Virus record (IMG/VR): IMGVR_UViG_3300004460_000078
Location: 1,139 to 47,126 of that record
Source: a virus
Length of the DNA stretch: 45,988 nucleotides
Reading direction: 5' to 3' (one strand)
This document shows, piece by piece, positions 36,235 through 45,070 of the stretch (position 1 is the first letter of the stretch; each line of letters opens with the position of its first letter). The position numbers and the translations under genes are program-made. Below the pieces are notes generated by a model. That model saw nothing but the letters and a program-made list of their open reading frames with translations. It was not told where the DNA came from and ran no database searches.

Positions 36235-37764
36235 TTATTTGACTAAGATTAAGTCTCTAAGTGCCGCTCTCTCACTCGCAGACGACACATCAATACTATC
36301 CCAATCAATACTTTCACCATCGAGTTTTGCCTGTGTATCTGAGTAGCCGAACCATGATTTATCAACATGCGAACTACCTAATAGACGCATTACTCCCTTT
36401 GCGATATCCGCAGGCTCTTTGTATTCAGGCATAGCCGTTTGAATTTTATCCCAAATAGCACTAATGTCGGTAGTCAAGTCTGCATCATCAATAGCTGTAG
36501 CGTCAAATCCAGGGCCACCTTCCGTGCGAATAAACTCTCGCACTAGGTTTATTAGTCCCTGCCGATTCGGAGTTTCATCAATCCTTGCATTCCAACTTGC
36601 TGATTCAACTGCCTCTGTAACTCGTGCTTTATCGGCTCCAGTTAGGATCTCATCTTTTAACTTAGCTACACGAGAAACACGCGAAAAGTTAGGTAACTCT
36701 GACATTGTTTCTTTAGTCAGTCGCTCAACCTGCTTATCATTAAGTGCTGGATTAGCTGCTGCAATGTCTGCCGCCACTGTACGCGCAAACGTACTCACTT
36801 CACTGGCCGTAGGATCTTGCAGTACAGGATTACCATATTGATCTATTTTAGCAGACCCATTCGGAAGTAAAACAGGTCTAGAAGACATGCTTGTAAAGGC
36901 CGTAGTATAGCGTGGGAATGCTACACCAATATCCGTTGGCGTCAGACGACTACTGGTATTATTAATCTCTTTATTAATTTCCTGTTGTTGAATTGGATTA
37001 ATGGTTAGATTATTCGCCCGGGCATTATTTATGATACCATTCAAATGATTGTACCGATCTACGGTATTCGTAATTCGGCTAGCGGCTGAAAGTTCCGTGT
37101 TAACTAACCGTTCAGCTCCAAGGGTGCGAGTACGCTCATCCTGCGACTGCCCCCACTCTATCATAGCATTACCAAAACGTTGAGTTTGCTGGTTGGACAA
37201 TGTATTTGCCCGGGTATTAGAATCTTGCGAATTTGCTAATGAAACCTGCCCCTGCTTTAGACGAGTAGGATTATTCTTTTCATTAAACTCATTCGCTTGA
37301 CGTAATCCTGTTAACTGCTCTGTTAAGCGATCAATCTCTAACTCGTCTTCTTCTTCTTGAACAACCCGGCGAGTTTTATCGTAGTCGCGCTGCTCTACTG
37401 TAGCTGCTTGGTTTTCTACTGCAAAGCCGTATCTACCTTTGTCCCTAGCTTCAGCATTAACGCGAAAGTCCTGATTCTGTGCATCAGTAACTGCAGTGTT
37501 AACTTGATCCATCTGTAAGAACGCTTGGCTAGCTGCCTCTACTGCAGCACTCCGCTCTTCATCACTTCCCATTGCATTGAGCTCAGCAATGAAACTTTCT
37601 GTCTCTCGATCTGCGTAGTCATTAGCACCTTCTTGAATAGCATCACCGAAGCCACCAATAGAGTTACCCAGGTTTTCACCTGATCTAGCTAACGCATTAA
37701 GAGCACCTGTACCGTCAGGAGCTGCAACATTCCGCCATGTAATGGGAGTAATTGAGCGAGCCAT
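36235..37764 (-). CDS. Internal virion protein, coiled-coil, 509 aa
   Basis: A 509-aa protein with a Gly/Ala/Asn-rich N-terminal 60 residues and long helical regions. Residues about 125-200 are highly charged with Glu, Arg and Gln (RRVVQEEEDELEIDRLTEQL), a probable coiled coil. No enzyme motif is present. It lies between the helicase-bearing ejection protein and a small internal-virion-type protein, 15 and 11 nt from them. By position it corresponds to the N4 virion proteins encoded next to vRNAP, some of which are ejected. Family not recognised by motif. Confidence 0.7.
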   Translation of the reverse strand: MARSITPITWRNVAAPDGTGALNALARSGENLGNSIGGFGDAIQEGANDYADRETESFIAELNAMGSDEERSAAVEAASQAFLQMDQVNTAVTDAQNQDFRVNAEARDKGRYGFAVENQAATVEQRDYDKTRRVVQEEEDELEIDRLTEQLTGLRQANEFNEKNNPTRLKQGQVSLANSQDSNTRANTLSNQQTQRFGNAMIEWGQSQDERTRTLGAERLVNTELSAASRITNTVDRYNHLNGIINNARANNLTINPIQQQEINKEINNTSSRLTPTDIGVAFPRYTTAFTSMSSRPVLLPNGSAKIDQYGNPVLQDPTASEVSTFARTVAADIAAANPALNDKQVERLTKETMSELPNFSRVSRVAKLKDEILTGADKARVTEAVESASWNARIDETPNRQGLINLVREFIRTEGGPGFDATAIDDADLTTDISAIWDKIQTAMPEYKEPADIAKGVMRLLGSSHVDKSWFGYSDTQAKLDGESIDWDSIDVSSASERAALRDLILVK

Positions 37765-37775
37765 GAGTACCTACC

Positions 37776-38237
37776 TTAAGAGCCAATAGTCTTTAAGCGA
37801 CTGAAATCCGGATTAGCATTAGTTTGTTGAATGAAGTTCTGTCGGTCACGGATATTGTTATTCACTTGTGTGACGTTATCTTGATAGGCTTTCTGCTGCA
37901 TCTCGTAGTTCCTATCAAACGCTTCACGCTGGAAACCTAACTGTTCTTTAGCTAAGCCAATGCCTTTAAGGGCTGCCCAACCAGAGGCTAGCTTACCTAG
38001 GCCACCGAGACCTGAGCCAATCATGTTAAACGTACCCAAGTTAAGCCCGAAGCCATTATTCTGCTTAGGCATCTGAATACCCAGCTGCTTCATGTTACTC
38101 AGAGATAGCGGAGGAGCTTGATATGAAGGAGGCGCACCACCAATAGCCGAGTTACTGGCATTCCCCCATAAGTTAAAGTTTTCGTCATCAGGGTTATTTC
38201 TATAAAAAGTCATATCTGCGATACCAGGTTCGGCCAT
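37776..38237 (-). CDS. Small internal virion protein, 153 aa
   Basis: A 153-aa protein. The N-terminal half is Asn-, Gly- and Pro-rich and probably disordered; a hydrophobic Gly-rich segment follows (MIGSGLGGLGKLASGWAALK, about 72-91). The C-terminal third is a Gln/Asn-rich helix with aromatic and Arg residues (LGFQREAFDRNYEMQQKAYQ). This layout (glycine-rich patch, then an FxxxAFxxNYxxQ-type helix) is common in small internal or ejected virion proteins of podophages. Ribosome site AAGGAG is clear. Exact role unknown. Confidence 0.7.
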   Translation of the reverse strand: MAEPGIADMTFYRNNPDDENFNLWGNASNSAIGGAPPSYQAPPLSLSNMKQLGIQMPKQNNGFGLNLGTFNMIGSGLGGLGKLASGWAALKGIGLAKEQLGFQREAFDRNYEMQQKAYQDNVTQVNNNIRDRQNFIQQTNANPDFSRLKTIGS

Positions 38238-38292
38238 AGTATTCTCCTTAATAATAATTGTTGATGTTAAGCTGTTTACCTTAAAATGTCTA

Positions 38293-41028
38293 TCAATATC
38301 CTATACCCCAACCTAGAGGATCAGATACTTTCTGCTGATAGTACACATCGTATTCTGAATCTACTTCCAATACTGCAGTTAAGTTCTCCATATAGCTGTA
38401 CATGTGTTCAGCTAATGTAGGATGGCTAAATGCTCTAACAGATACTTGAGTTAGCAAGCTAGCCATCTGCTGTGCGTTCTCTTGAGTTCCAAATAGCCCT
38501 TCTTGTAGTTCTCTAAGAGCTGTCTCTTTGTTGGTGAGATCTAATAACCGCTGGCTATTTGCAGCTTTAAGGTCTTGATAGTCGCCTTGCAGGTCATCTA
38601 TGCGATCTTGTGATCTAGCTTCTATTACACTGCCACCAAATTCAATAGCAGCCATAGCTGCACCGAATGTATCCATTGGGCCCCAATCGCTAAAGAATGC
38701 AGATGGGTCAAAAGCAGTAATATGAGAGAAGTCCACAGTGAAACTACCACTAATACTACTGTACCCGAACGCACTGCCTACAGCCATTCCAGCAATAGCA
38801 CCAAGTAATTGACCTACTGGGCTATCTCCAAACACTGCGGTAATAGCTAACTTAACAAGCTGTGACACTGCCACTTGAACTAATATGTTTAATGCTGTAG
38901 CGCCCCAAGCAATCATAGCTGGAGCTGCAATATGTCCCGCTGTGTACACAACTCCAGGCAATATACTTCCTGCACCACTCCATGCCGGAGGGAAATACCA
39001 AGCAATAACAATGATAATAACAATAATAATAATAGCTACAATAGCTGCAAATAAGCTCGGTCTTTGGACAATTACCTCGTAATGCGCAATATACATAGAG
39101 GCGTGAGCGCCAACTAAGAATAACTGAGTTACTTCTTTATTTGGTAAGTCTGCAATAAAGTTATGGATAAATGGCGCCATGAGGTCATCACGGTTCCCTA
39201 AGTTGAACTTTACCATTTTAAACTTACCACTCTCTCCATCTACCACTCTTAGTGACCCAATGGGAGCTGTCATTGTGTAGGCTTCTAGACCTTCAGGAGT
39301 AACGTGGTAATAAGTTATGCTCTGGCCCGCTGTAGTCTCTTCTGAGGCTTGTTCTACGTGCCTAAGTACACCAGATCCATTGTTCTCATAAACTAGGTCA
39401 CCAGTAAGAAACACTAGTTCACTTACCGTACCATCGGCGTCTTCAAGCACAGGGCTAGGGTTGTTATACGCCATCCGGGTGGTAACTTGCAGCCAGTTAG
39501 CTGCTTCAGTGGTAGTAGTTCCTGAATTAGGAACTCCCGAACCATCTAAGAATGCTTGTACTTCTGCTAAGTCATCCGCCTGATAACCTACGTTATACGT
39601 ACCTTTGCCGGAGGATACGTAATAGTTATAGCGAAGAATACCGTCACTATCGAACTTAGATAGATCTGAATAGTAATACCCGTTTTCTTCACTGCCTGAG
39701 TCTGCATCAATATCCTCTAAGGGCGTAAACTCATACGACAGGTAAGACCACTGGAATAAGTACTTATAGTCATCAGTTGTAATGATAATGTTATTCTGGG
39801 GCTTATCATCCCCAGGTGGGGATGCATCGTATATGCCTTTAGTAACGCCTTGCGCTGGAAATAAATTCTCACACATATTGTAGAGATAAGACATTCCTAC
39901 TTGAGTTGTGTCCCACAACCGAACTCCAAAGTTAACGTATACATGATCTAAGTCTCCAGCTTCAGGAGCCTGAGGATCATTCTTGATCGCATCTAATAAC
40001 TCCTCGAGATCTAGGCTTACTAAGTCACCGAGCTCATCAATCTTAATTACTTCATCCGCTGGTCTACTGGTGTAATCAACATTATTAAGCCTAAGAGGAA
40101 TAGCAGGAATAGCCTTTAACACTGTTGCATCTATATTGATTTGGTTAACTGGGTTATCTAGATCTGGGTAAGTACCAGTACCAACTAAGTAGATAAACGA
40201 GTATGTCACCAATGGTGCGCTATCTAAATAGTAGGAAGTAACATAATGAAGCCCTAGGGGTTTACTAGGTATCGTATAAGGGAGTGTCGTATACGTATCT
40301 GTCGTATCAAACACATCTACTGAGTAGTTATCTGGCCCGGAGTTATACACGATCGTAGCAAGATCAATAGGTAATGCCATATTGCCGGTCAAGTTATCCG
40401 CAACACCCACATAGTCATTAATGGTAATAGTTAAGTTAGGTGAAGTACCGCCAGTCACTACGGTATCTGTGCCACTACCTGCTGTTGTGAATTCATTCAC
40501 AATCTCTAATACAGTCTTATCTTCGAAGCTATAGCCTTTGTTCTCTTGCAACCAATACTCTATCCAATCTGTTTGCTTCAAAGCTCGAGTATACGCATGC
40601 TCAATTGTGCATGGCACTCCTTCTAAAGTAAGTAAGACTGCAGTAAGTTCATCATAGTCAGGATAAGTAATATACGACTCAATGTCAGGGAACCCTTCGA
40701 TATAATTCCCGTCTTCAATATAGTCCATAAAGTTCTGGATATCGCCCTTATACTCACGAAACGTAGCTGAGTATACCAGCTCTTGAGCTATGTCTTGATT
40801 GCCTAAGACAGTTTCCTTAACCAGCTCAGAGAGTGGGTTAAGATTGTCTACATCGTTAAATAATGGGAGATTATAAACTTCAAAATATTCAATAACCTGA
40901 GTCGTCTCTTTAAACCCAAGTAGGGTCATAATGAGCTCAATGATTACTTCAACAATCTGAACTACTATCTCAACAACAGCGACAATAACATCAACTATAG
41001 CCCCAATGATATTTGCGATAAATCCCAT
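38293..41028 (-). CDS. Large virion protein with membrane-active segments, 911 aa
   Basis: The first 38 residues are strongly hydrophobic with few charges (MGFIANIIGAIVDVIVAVVE), a second segment near 655-680 is a long Ile/Val run (AIVAIIIIVIIIVIAWYF), and residues about 685-760 are Ala/Gly-rich and hydrophobic. Between these are beta-rich domains with many Asp and Thr. There is no signal-peptide cleavage site or enzyme motif that I recognise. Position in the virion operon and the hydrophobic segments suggest a protein that inserts into or crosses the host envelope during genome entry. It could alternatively be a tail or portal-associated structural protein. Confidence 0.7.
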   Translation of the reverse strand: MGFIANIIGAIVDVIVAVVEIVVQIVEVIIELIMTLLGFKETTQVIEYFEVYNLPLFNDVDNLNPLSELVKETVLGNQDIAQELVYSATFREYKGDIQNFMDYIEDGNYIEGFPDIESYITYPDYDELTAVLLTLEGVPCTIEHAYTRALKQTDWIEYWLQENKGYSFEDKTVLEIVNEFTTAGSGTDTVVTGGTSPNLTITINDYVGVADNLTGNMALPIDLATIVYNSGPDNYSVDVFDTTDTYTTLPYTIPSKPLGLHYVTSYYLDSAPLVTYSFIYLVGTGTYPDLDNPVNQINIDATVLKAIPAIPLRLNNVDYTSRPADEVIKIDELGDLVSLDLEELLDAIKNDPQAPEAGDLDHVYVNFGVRLWDTTQVGMSYLYNMCENLFPAQGVTKGIYDASPPGDDKPQNNIIITTDDYKYLFQWSYLSYEFTPLEDIDADSGSEENGYYYSDLSKFDSDGILRYNYYVSSGKGTYNVGYQADDLAEVQAFLDGSGVPNSGTTTTEAANWLQVTTRMAYNNPSPVLEDADGTVSELVFLTGDLVYENNGSGVLRHVEQASEETTAGQSITYYHVTPEGLEAYTMTAPIGSLRVVDGESGKFKMVKFNLGNRDDLMAPFIHNFIADLPNKEVTQLFLVGAHASMYIAHYEVIVQRPSLFAAIVAIIIIVIIIVIAWYFPPAWSGAGSILPGVVYTAGHIAAPAMIAWGATALNILVQVAVSQLVKLAITAVFGDSPVGQLLGAIAGMAVGSAFGYSSISGSFTVDFSHITAFDPSAFFSDWGPMDTFGAAMAAIEFGGSVIEARSQDRIDDLQGDYQDLKAANSQRLLDLTNKETALRELQEGLFGTQENAQQMASLLTQVSVRAFSHPTLAEHMYSYMENLTAVLEVDSEYDVYYQQKVSDPLGWGIGY

Positions 41029-41043
41029 AGGGCTATAGCCTTA

Positions 41044-41571
41044 TTATACTGGTGCAGCATTCTCAATCTGCGTGTTGATGTTACCAACACCAGTTTCGTT
41101 AATAGCGGTGATACCAGTAGCAGCAACACCTGCAGTAGAGATGTTGATACTCCAAGCATCCAGTAGAGTTTTCAGATACTTCTGATTTGCGTTCCACTGG
41201 AAGCCCTTAGCCTGCTCTGCATACAAGGTCTGTTGACGACCCATGATACTTGCTGCATCTGCCGCTATCATCGTAGTTTGGTTAGTCTGAGCATACTCAG
41301 TAATAGCTTTCTGCTCTAAGAGAGCTATCTCAGCATTAGTCTTTTCCTGACCAATACCATAAGCCACTGCTTGTGCCACAGTTGCCTGTAGAGCTCCCAG
41401 GTAAACAGTTGCATAATCTGTACCAGTAATCCTACCTAGCTTGTATTGAGCATCCAGGTGCAGGTTTACGGTCTCCATCAACTTATCGAAGACACCATCT
41501 CCGGTAACTACATAATTACCATCTGTTGTAGTGGCAACATTACTCGTTAGATTTGCAATTGTTAAAGTCAT
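41044..41571 (-). CDS. Virion structural protein, 175 aa
   Basis: A 175-aa helical protein rich in Ala, Thr and Gln (EKTNAEIALLEQKAITEYAQ, then QTLYAEQAKGFQWNANQKYL). The 'EKTxAEIALLxQK ... ALYxxQAxGFxxxAxQK' arrangement recurs in small structural proteins of many tailed phages, generally encoded between capsid and tail or ejection genes as here. It starts 8 nt after the preceding gene's stop. Exact position in the particle is not evident. Confidence 0.7.
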   Translation of the reverse strand: MTLTIANLTSNVATTTDGNYVVTGDGVFDKLMETVNLHLDAQYKLGRITGTDYATVYLGALQATVAQAVAYGIGQEKTNAEIALLEQKAITEYAQTNQTTMIAADAASIMGRQQTLYAEQAKGFQWNANQKYLKTLLDAWSINISTAGVAATGITAINETGVGNINTQIENAAPV

Positions 41572-41579
41572 GGTACTAG

Positions 41580-42164
41580 TTACCCTTTAGCTTGTTGTGC
41601 TGCAGCTAAACGTTCCATATCAGCTGGTGTCAACGGAGGCAGGATCTGGACATTAAACTTTTTAGTTAAATAAGCTTCTAGAACCTTCTCTCCATTAGGT
41701 GCTGTAACAGTACGAAACTTTTGCATCTGTGCAGCTTCGATCTGATCAATAATGATCTGTGGCACATACCAACCATCATCAACATTAAACGGTACATACT
41801 TTTTAATCATACGGCCGTTGTTAACTGACGAGCTACCAACTGTGAAGATTAACCCATTGTGTGAGCTCATGAGCGGGTCATTAGGACTAACTACAATACG
41901 CTGCATACGCAATGCGCGTTGTTCTTTAGTTAGCTTCTTGACGTGTTGTTCTGGCGTCAGCCGTGTTACTGTAGCACTAAGAGCTTTTAGATCTTTGTCT
42001 TCAGCAACTTCAACGTTATAGGTGCCGGCGATAACATCCTTAAGCGTAGACTTAAGCTTCTCTGACCCGGTCTTATGGTGCAGCGTAATACCGTGTGCTT
42101 CCAATTCAGCCCGGATATCAGCGTCTTCCATTGTATCAACATTCATTTCGGTATTTCCGTCCAT
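41580..42164 (-). CDS. Virion-operon protein, 194 aa
   Basis: A 194-aa protein. Residues 1-60 form a SAP- or HeH-like helical motif (DADIRAELEAHGITLHHKTG), often found as DNA-binding or capsid-head modules. The middle is basic (KLTKEQRALRMQR) and the rest alpha/beta (YVPFNVDDGWYVPQIIIDQI). It is the first gene after the terminator downstream of the capsid gene, so it may need its own promoter or read-through. Head-associated role inferred from position. Confidence 0.65.
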   Translation of the reverse strand: MDGNTEMNVDTMEDADIRAELEAHGITLHHKTGSEKLKSTLKDVIAGTYNVEVAEDKDLKALSATVTRLTPEQHVKKLTKEQRALRMQRIVVSPNDPLMSSHNGLIFTVGSSSVNNGRMIKKYVPFNVDDGWYVPQIIIDQIEAAQMQKFRTVTAPNGEKVLEAYLTKKFNVQILPPLTPADMERLAAAQQAKG

Positions 42165-42186
42165 CTTATGAGTCCTTAACTACATT

Positions 42187-42227
42187 AAAAAAGGAAGTCC
42201 CCCAGGAGTGCTTTACCACTCCCAGGG
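42187..42227 (-). terminator. Intrinsic terminator after the capsid gene
   Basis: On the minus strand an 11-bp stem with wobble pairs (CCCTGGGAGTG/CACTCCTGGGG, loop 6) is followed by GACTTCC and a run of six to seven T. It would reduce transcription from the capsid gene into the downstream virion genes, and so help set high capsid levels. Confidence 0.8.
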
Positions 42228-42242
42228 AACCGGGGATAACAA

Positions 42243-43535
42243 TTAGACAGCTACGAGAGCAGTCCAAATAATACCAAGACGCTCAGGGCGTAGAGCCATG
42301 AAGCCATAGTACCATTTGATGGAGTAGAACCCTACTTCACCGTACGGATCATCAAGCGAGGCAATCTCTTTACCTGGCTTCTTGTGATTAACCGTGAACT
42401 TAACCGACTTACCGTCAGTCTGGAAACCAACCGTAGTAAAGGCACCGTCACCAACAACAAGCATTGGATAGATGTCTGCACCATTCTGGCCGTTACCAGC
42501 AGTATCAGCAGCAGAAGCACCGCCACCTTCGTCAAACTGCATTTCTGGAACAACGATAATACGGAACTGGTCAATTGAACCAATCTCACCGTTCATTGTG
42601 TTTCCTGCGTCTGCATACTTCTCAACTGAGACGAATGCAGGAGCACTATGCAAGTCAACCATGGCTTTAAGTACTGGGATCAGCTCTGAACCCACATACA
42701 TAACACGTCCACCGTTAATAGTCTTCGTATCAACCATACGTGAACCAGCGATAACCTTTGTTTGCTTCGGCGTCTTGTTGTTGTCGAGAGCAATCGAAAG
42801 GTTCATCAAGTCCGTGTATGTCACGACTTCATCAACAGTCAGCTTAGTTGTGCCACCCATGAAGTAGGCAGTACCGTTAGCTGAAGCGTTAGTAAGCAAG
42901 TCAGCCTGGAGTTCTGATTCTGTTAGCTCGTTCGCGCCAACAAGAGCCTCTTCAGTAATGTGCATAAGCAATTCTGAATCTGAATCAAAGTCCATGGATT
43001 CTTGAGTGTACTCAGTGAAGAAACCGCGCTTATAGAGGTCGCCTTCGATCTGAATACGTGTGAAACCAACACGGTTAACACGACCACCATTCTCAGTCAA
43101 AGCTGGGATCTTGGAGGTAATAGTACCCGTATCTTTAGATGAGCCGTAAAGGTTCTGATCGTTGATAGCGACTTCACCACCAGCACCAGCAGCCGTAACA
43201 GCAGCGCCTTCGTTAGCATAGTTAGTGTTCTGCAGAACGCCAGAAGCGTTCCAAGCAGACCACGTACCAGCAACGAGTGCAGTACCAGCAGCATCGATAC
43301 CTTGATCACCTGTGTTACGAACATCAAGCAATGGAACATAAACGTCTTGCTTAATCTTCTTACCCATGTGCTTAGGCATTGCGCGTACATCAGCCAAAGG
43401 CATGAAGTACTGCATGTCGCGAACAGCAATGATCGCTTTCTTGTAGTAGTAGTCGGTCCGCGCCTGCGGGCCTACTGTGGATGCCGTACCGCTAGCAGTG
43501 CTAGAGGGAGCATTATACATAGTTTCGTTAGCCAT
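42243..43535 (-). CDS. Major capsid protein
   Basis: A 430-aa protein, close in size to the N4 capsid protein (about 400 aa). The N-terminus is Ser/Thr/Gly-rich, then [20 protein letters not shown] and [20 protein letters not shown]. Typical of HK97-fold capsids, the middle has alternating helices and strands ([20 protein letters not shown], then [20 protein letters not shown]). A terminator directly follows the gene, consistent with a highly expressed capsid unit, and a scaffold-like gene precedes it. AGGA lies about 9 nt before the ATG. Order scaffold-capsid agrees with N4-type phages. Confidence 0.85.
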   Translation of the reverse strand: MANETMYNAPSSTASGTASTVGPQARTDYYYKKAIIAVRDMQYFMPLADVRAMPKHMGKKIKQDVYVPLLDVRNTGDQGIDAAGTALVAGTWSAWNASGVLQNTNYANEGAAVTAAGAGGEVAINDQNLYGSSKDTGTITSKIPALTENGGRVNRVGFTRIQIEGDLYKRGFFTEYTQESMDFDSDSELLMHITEEALVGANELTESELQADLLTNASANGTAYFMGGTTKLTVDEVVTYTDLMNLSIALDNNKTPKQTKVIAGSRMVDTKTINGGRVMYVGSELIPVLKAMVDLHSAPAFVSVEKYADAGNTMNGEIGSIDQFRIIVVPEMQFDEGGGASAADTAGNGQNGADIYPMLVVGDGAFTTVGFQTDGKSVKFTVNHKKPGKEIASLDDPYGEVGFYSIKWYYGFMALRPERLGIIWTALVAV

Positions 43536-43563
43536 GTTCTTGTCCTGTCTTCAAAGGTTAAGA

Positions 43564-44712
43564 TTACCGGCCAGCATACTTTTTCATAAACTCTTCATCA
43601 GATAACCCCAAAAAGTTGTCATCTGATGTCTTCGTCTCTGTCTTCGTCTGCTTAACCGGGGCTACGGCTTTACGCTTCTTATTGCGCTCTGCAGTAGCTG
43701 TCGATGTGTCTTCAGTCTCACTCGATACTATGGAAGACTTGGAAGCAGGGGCCTGAGATTTGAATTGACCTGTATTATGCATATGCTCAGCAATCTGCCG
43801 ATACGCTTCTACATCAGAAATGCCAGCTAGTTTACCTAGCGTCTTTTCCTGCTGCAGTACTGTATTGACTTGATCAAATACACCAGAGCTCATGTGACCA
43901 TCGATGATACTAATAATTTCGGGCTGATCTGAAATAGTGGCCTTACTTCCAGCATCCCATTCCTTAGTTAGTACATCAATCGTACGCGTAAACGTTGGAC
44001 TGTCTTTGATCTCATCAAGCACTGTATCCAGGTTATATTCTTTATCCGTTACCGAATAATCTTTTGGCCTGTACTCTTCCGAGCTATCCGTATCAATATC
44101 TAAAGGATCTAACCCGCTATCCTTCATTAGCTTAGCAACTGCCTTAGGATCGTTCTTAGATAGATCGATCAAATTATGCAACTTAGCTTCATCAAGAAGA
44201 CCGTTATTTTCCAACATTTTAATAATCTTCAGATTAGGCTTCAGTTGAGCCATCTTCTTCTGATAGTTGGCGCCCATTTGCATGAGCCTAACAATGTCTT
44301 CAGGATCCTTAACCTGCATGTCAGTGCCATTGGCTTTGAAAGGTTGCGTCACCTTTTTATATGCACTTTCGTAATCGGTCTCTGTGGTTTCCTGGGTATC
44401 CCCATCTGTGTCCGGCGAGTCTGTCTTACTAGTATCAAGAGATTCTGCGTCATCGTCAGGATCTGAAGTTTCTAACTCCGGCTGAGTATCCTCATCCGGT
44501 TGGCTTACTTCTTCAGACTCTTCCTTTGCAACAGTTTGCTCCTGTGCTTCACTATCCAGTTCAGATTCCTCTGAACCGCCTACGTCCTCAGAGGTTTGAT
44601 CCTCTGAGGGCATTACTTCATCCGCAGTATCGGGCGATCCTTCATCAGGATACCCAAGCGGGTATTGATTCATGAACTCTTCATCTGAGAGTTCTAGTGC
44701 TGTTTCAGCCAT
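43564..44712 (-). CDS. Scaffold-like acidic protein with duplicated end motif
   Basis: A 382-aa protein. The first 130 residues are strongly acidic and Ser/Thr/Glu-rich, followed by a helical region (about 135-300) and a Lys/Thr-rich tail. The motif LSDEEFM occurs at residues 8-14 and again at 370-376, near both termini. The acidic, helical and flexible make-up and the position directly upstream of the capsid gene match a scaffolding protein; the terminal motif could be the capsid-binding element. Its start overlaps the upstream gene by 8 nt. A tape-measure role is less likely given length and composition. Confidence 0.75.
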   Translation of the reverse strand: MAETALELSDEEFMNQYPLGYPDEGSPDTADEVMPSEDQTSEDVGGSEESELDSEAQEQTVAKEESEEVSQPDEDTQPELETSDPDDDAESLDTSKTDSPDTDGDTQETTETDYESAYKKVTQPFKANGTDMQVKDPEDIVRLMQMGANYQKKMAQLKPNLKIIKMLENNGLLDEAKLHNLIDLSKNDPKAVAKLMKDSGLDPLDIDTDSSEEYRPKDYSVTDKEYNLDTVLDEIKDSPTFTRTIDVLTKEWDAGSKATISDQPEIISIIDGHMSSGVFDQVNTVLQQEKTLGKLAGISDVEAYRQIAEHMHNTGQFKSQAPASKSSIVSSETEDTSTATAERNKKRKAVAPVKQTKTETKTSDDNFLGLSDEEFMKKYAGR

Positions 44713-45040
44713 TAGTGGCTTCCTCCGCTAAGATATCTTCACGAGTTGTCTCGTGGTCTTCTAGCGCTTGTTCCATCTCGTTACCACGGCGAACTACCAT
44801 AGAAAAATAGTTAGACAACCCACCAACACCCATGATCATAGAATCTACCTTAGCCATGTACTCAGGTGCGAGATCAGAGCTCTTAGCCATTACCAGGCGA
44901 GCTGCTTCCTCTTTAAAAAATCCCTCTTCAATAACATCCTTAAACAATTTGTTAGCCTGCAGTTTAAGATATGCGTCACGTAATTTAATCATCTCACGAG
45001 CCATATTAATTTGGATTTCTACTTCCTCTAGATCAGTCAT
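44705..45040 (-). CDS. Small virion-operon protein, 111 aa
   Basis: A 111-aa helical protein (IQINMAREMIKLRDAYLKLQ, then EEGFFKEEAARLVMAKSSDL) with acidic ends. It lies between the portal and the scaffold-like gene, 30 nt from the first and overlapping the second by 8 nt. AAGGA lies about 8 nt before the ATG. N4-type phages carry a gene of this size at this place. No motif identifies its function. Confidence 0.65.
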   Translation of the reverse strand: MTDLEEVEIQINMAREMIKLRDAYLKLQANKLFKDVIEEGFFKEEAARLVMAKSSDLAPEYMAKVDSMIMGVGGLSNYFSMVVRRGNEMEQALEDHETTREDILAEEATNG

Positions 45041-45070
45041 GATACGTCCTTATGTAGTGTTTAGGTTAAA

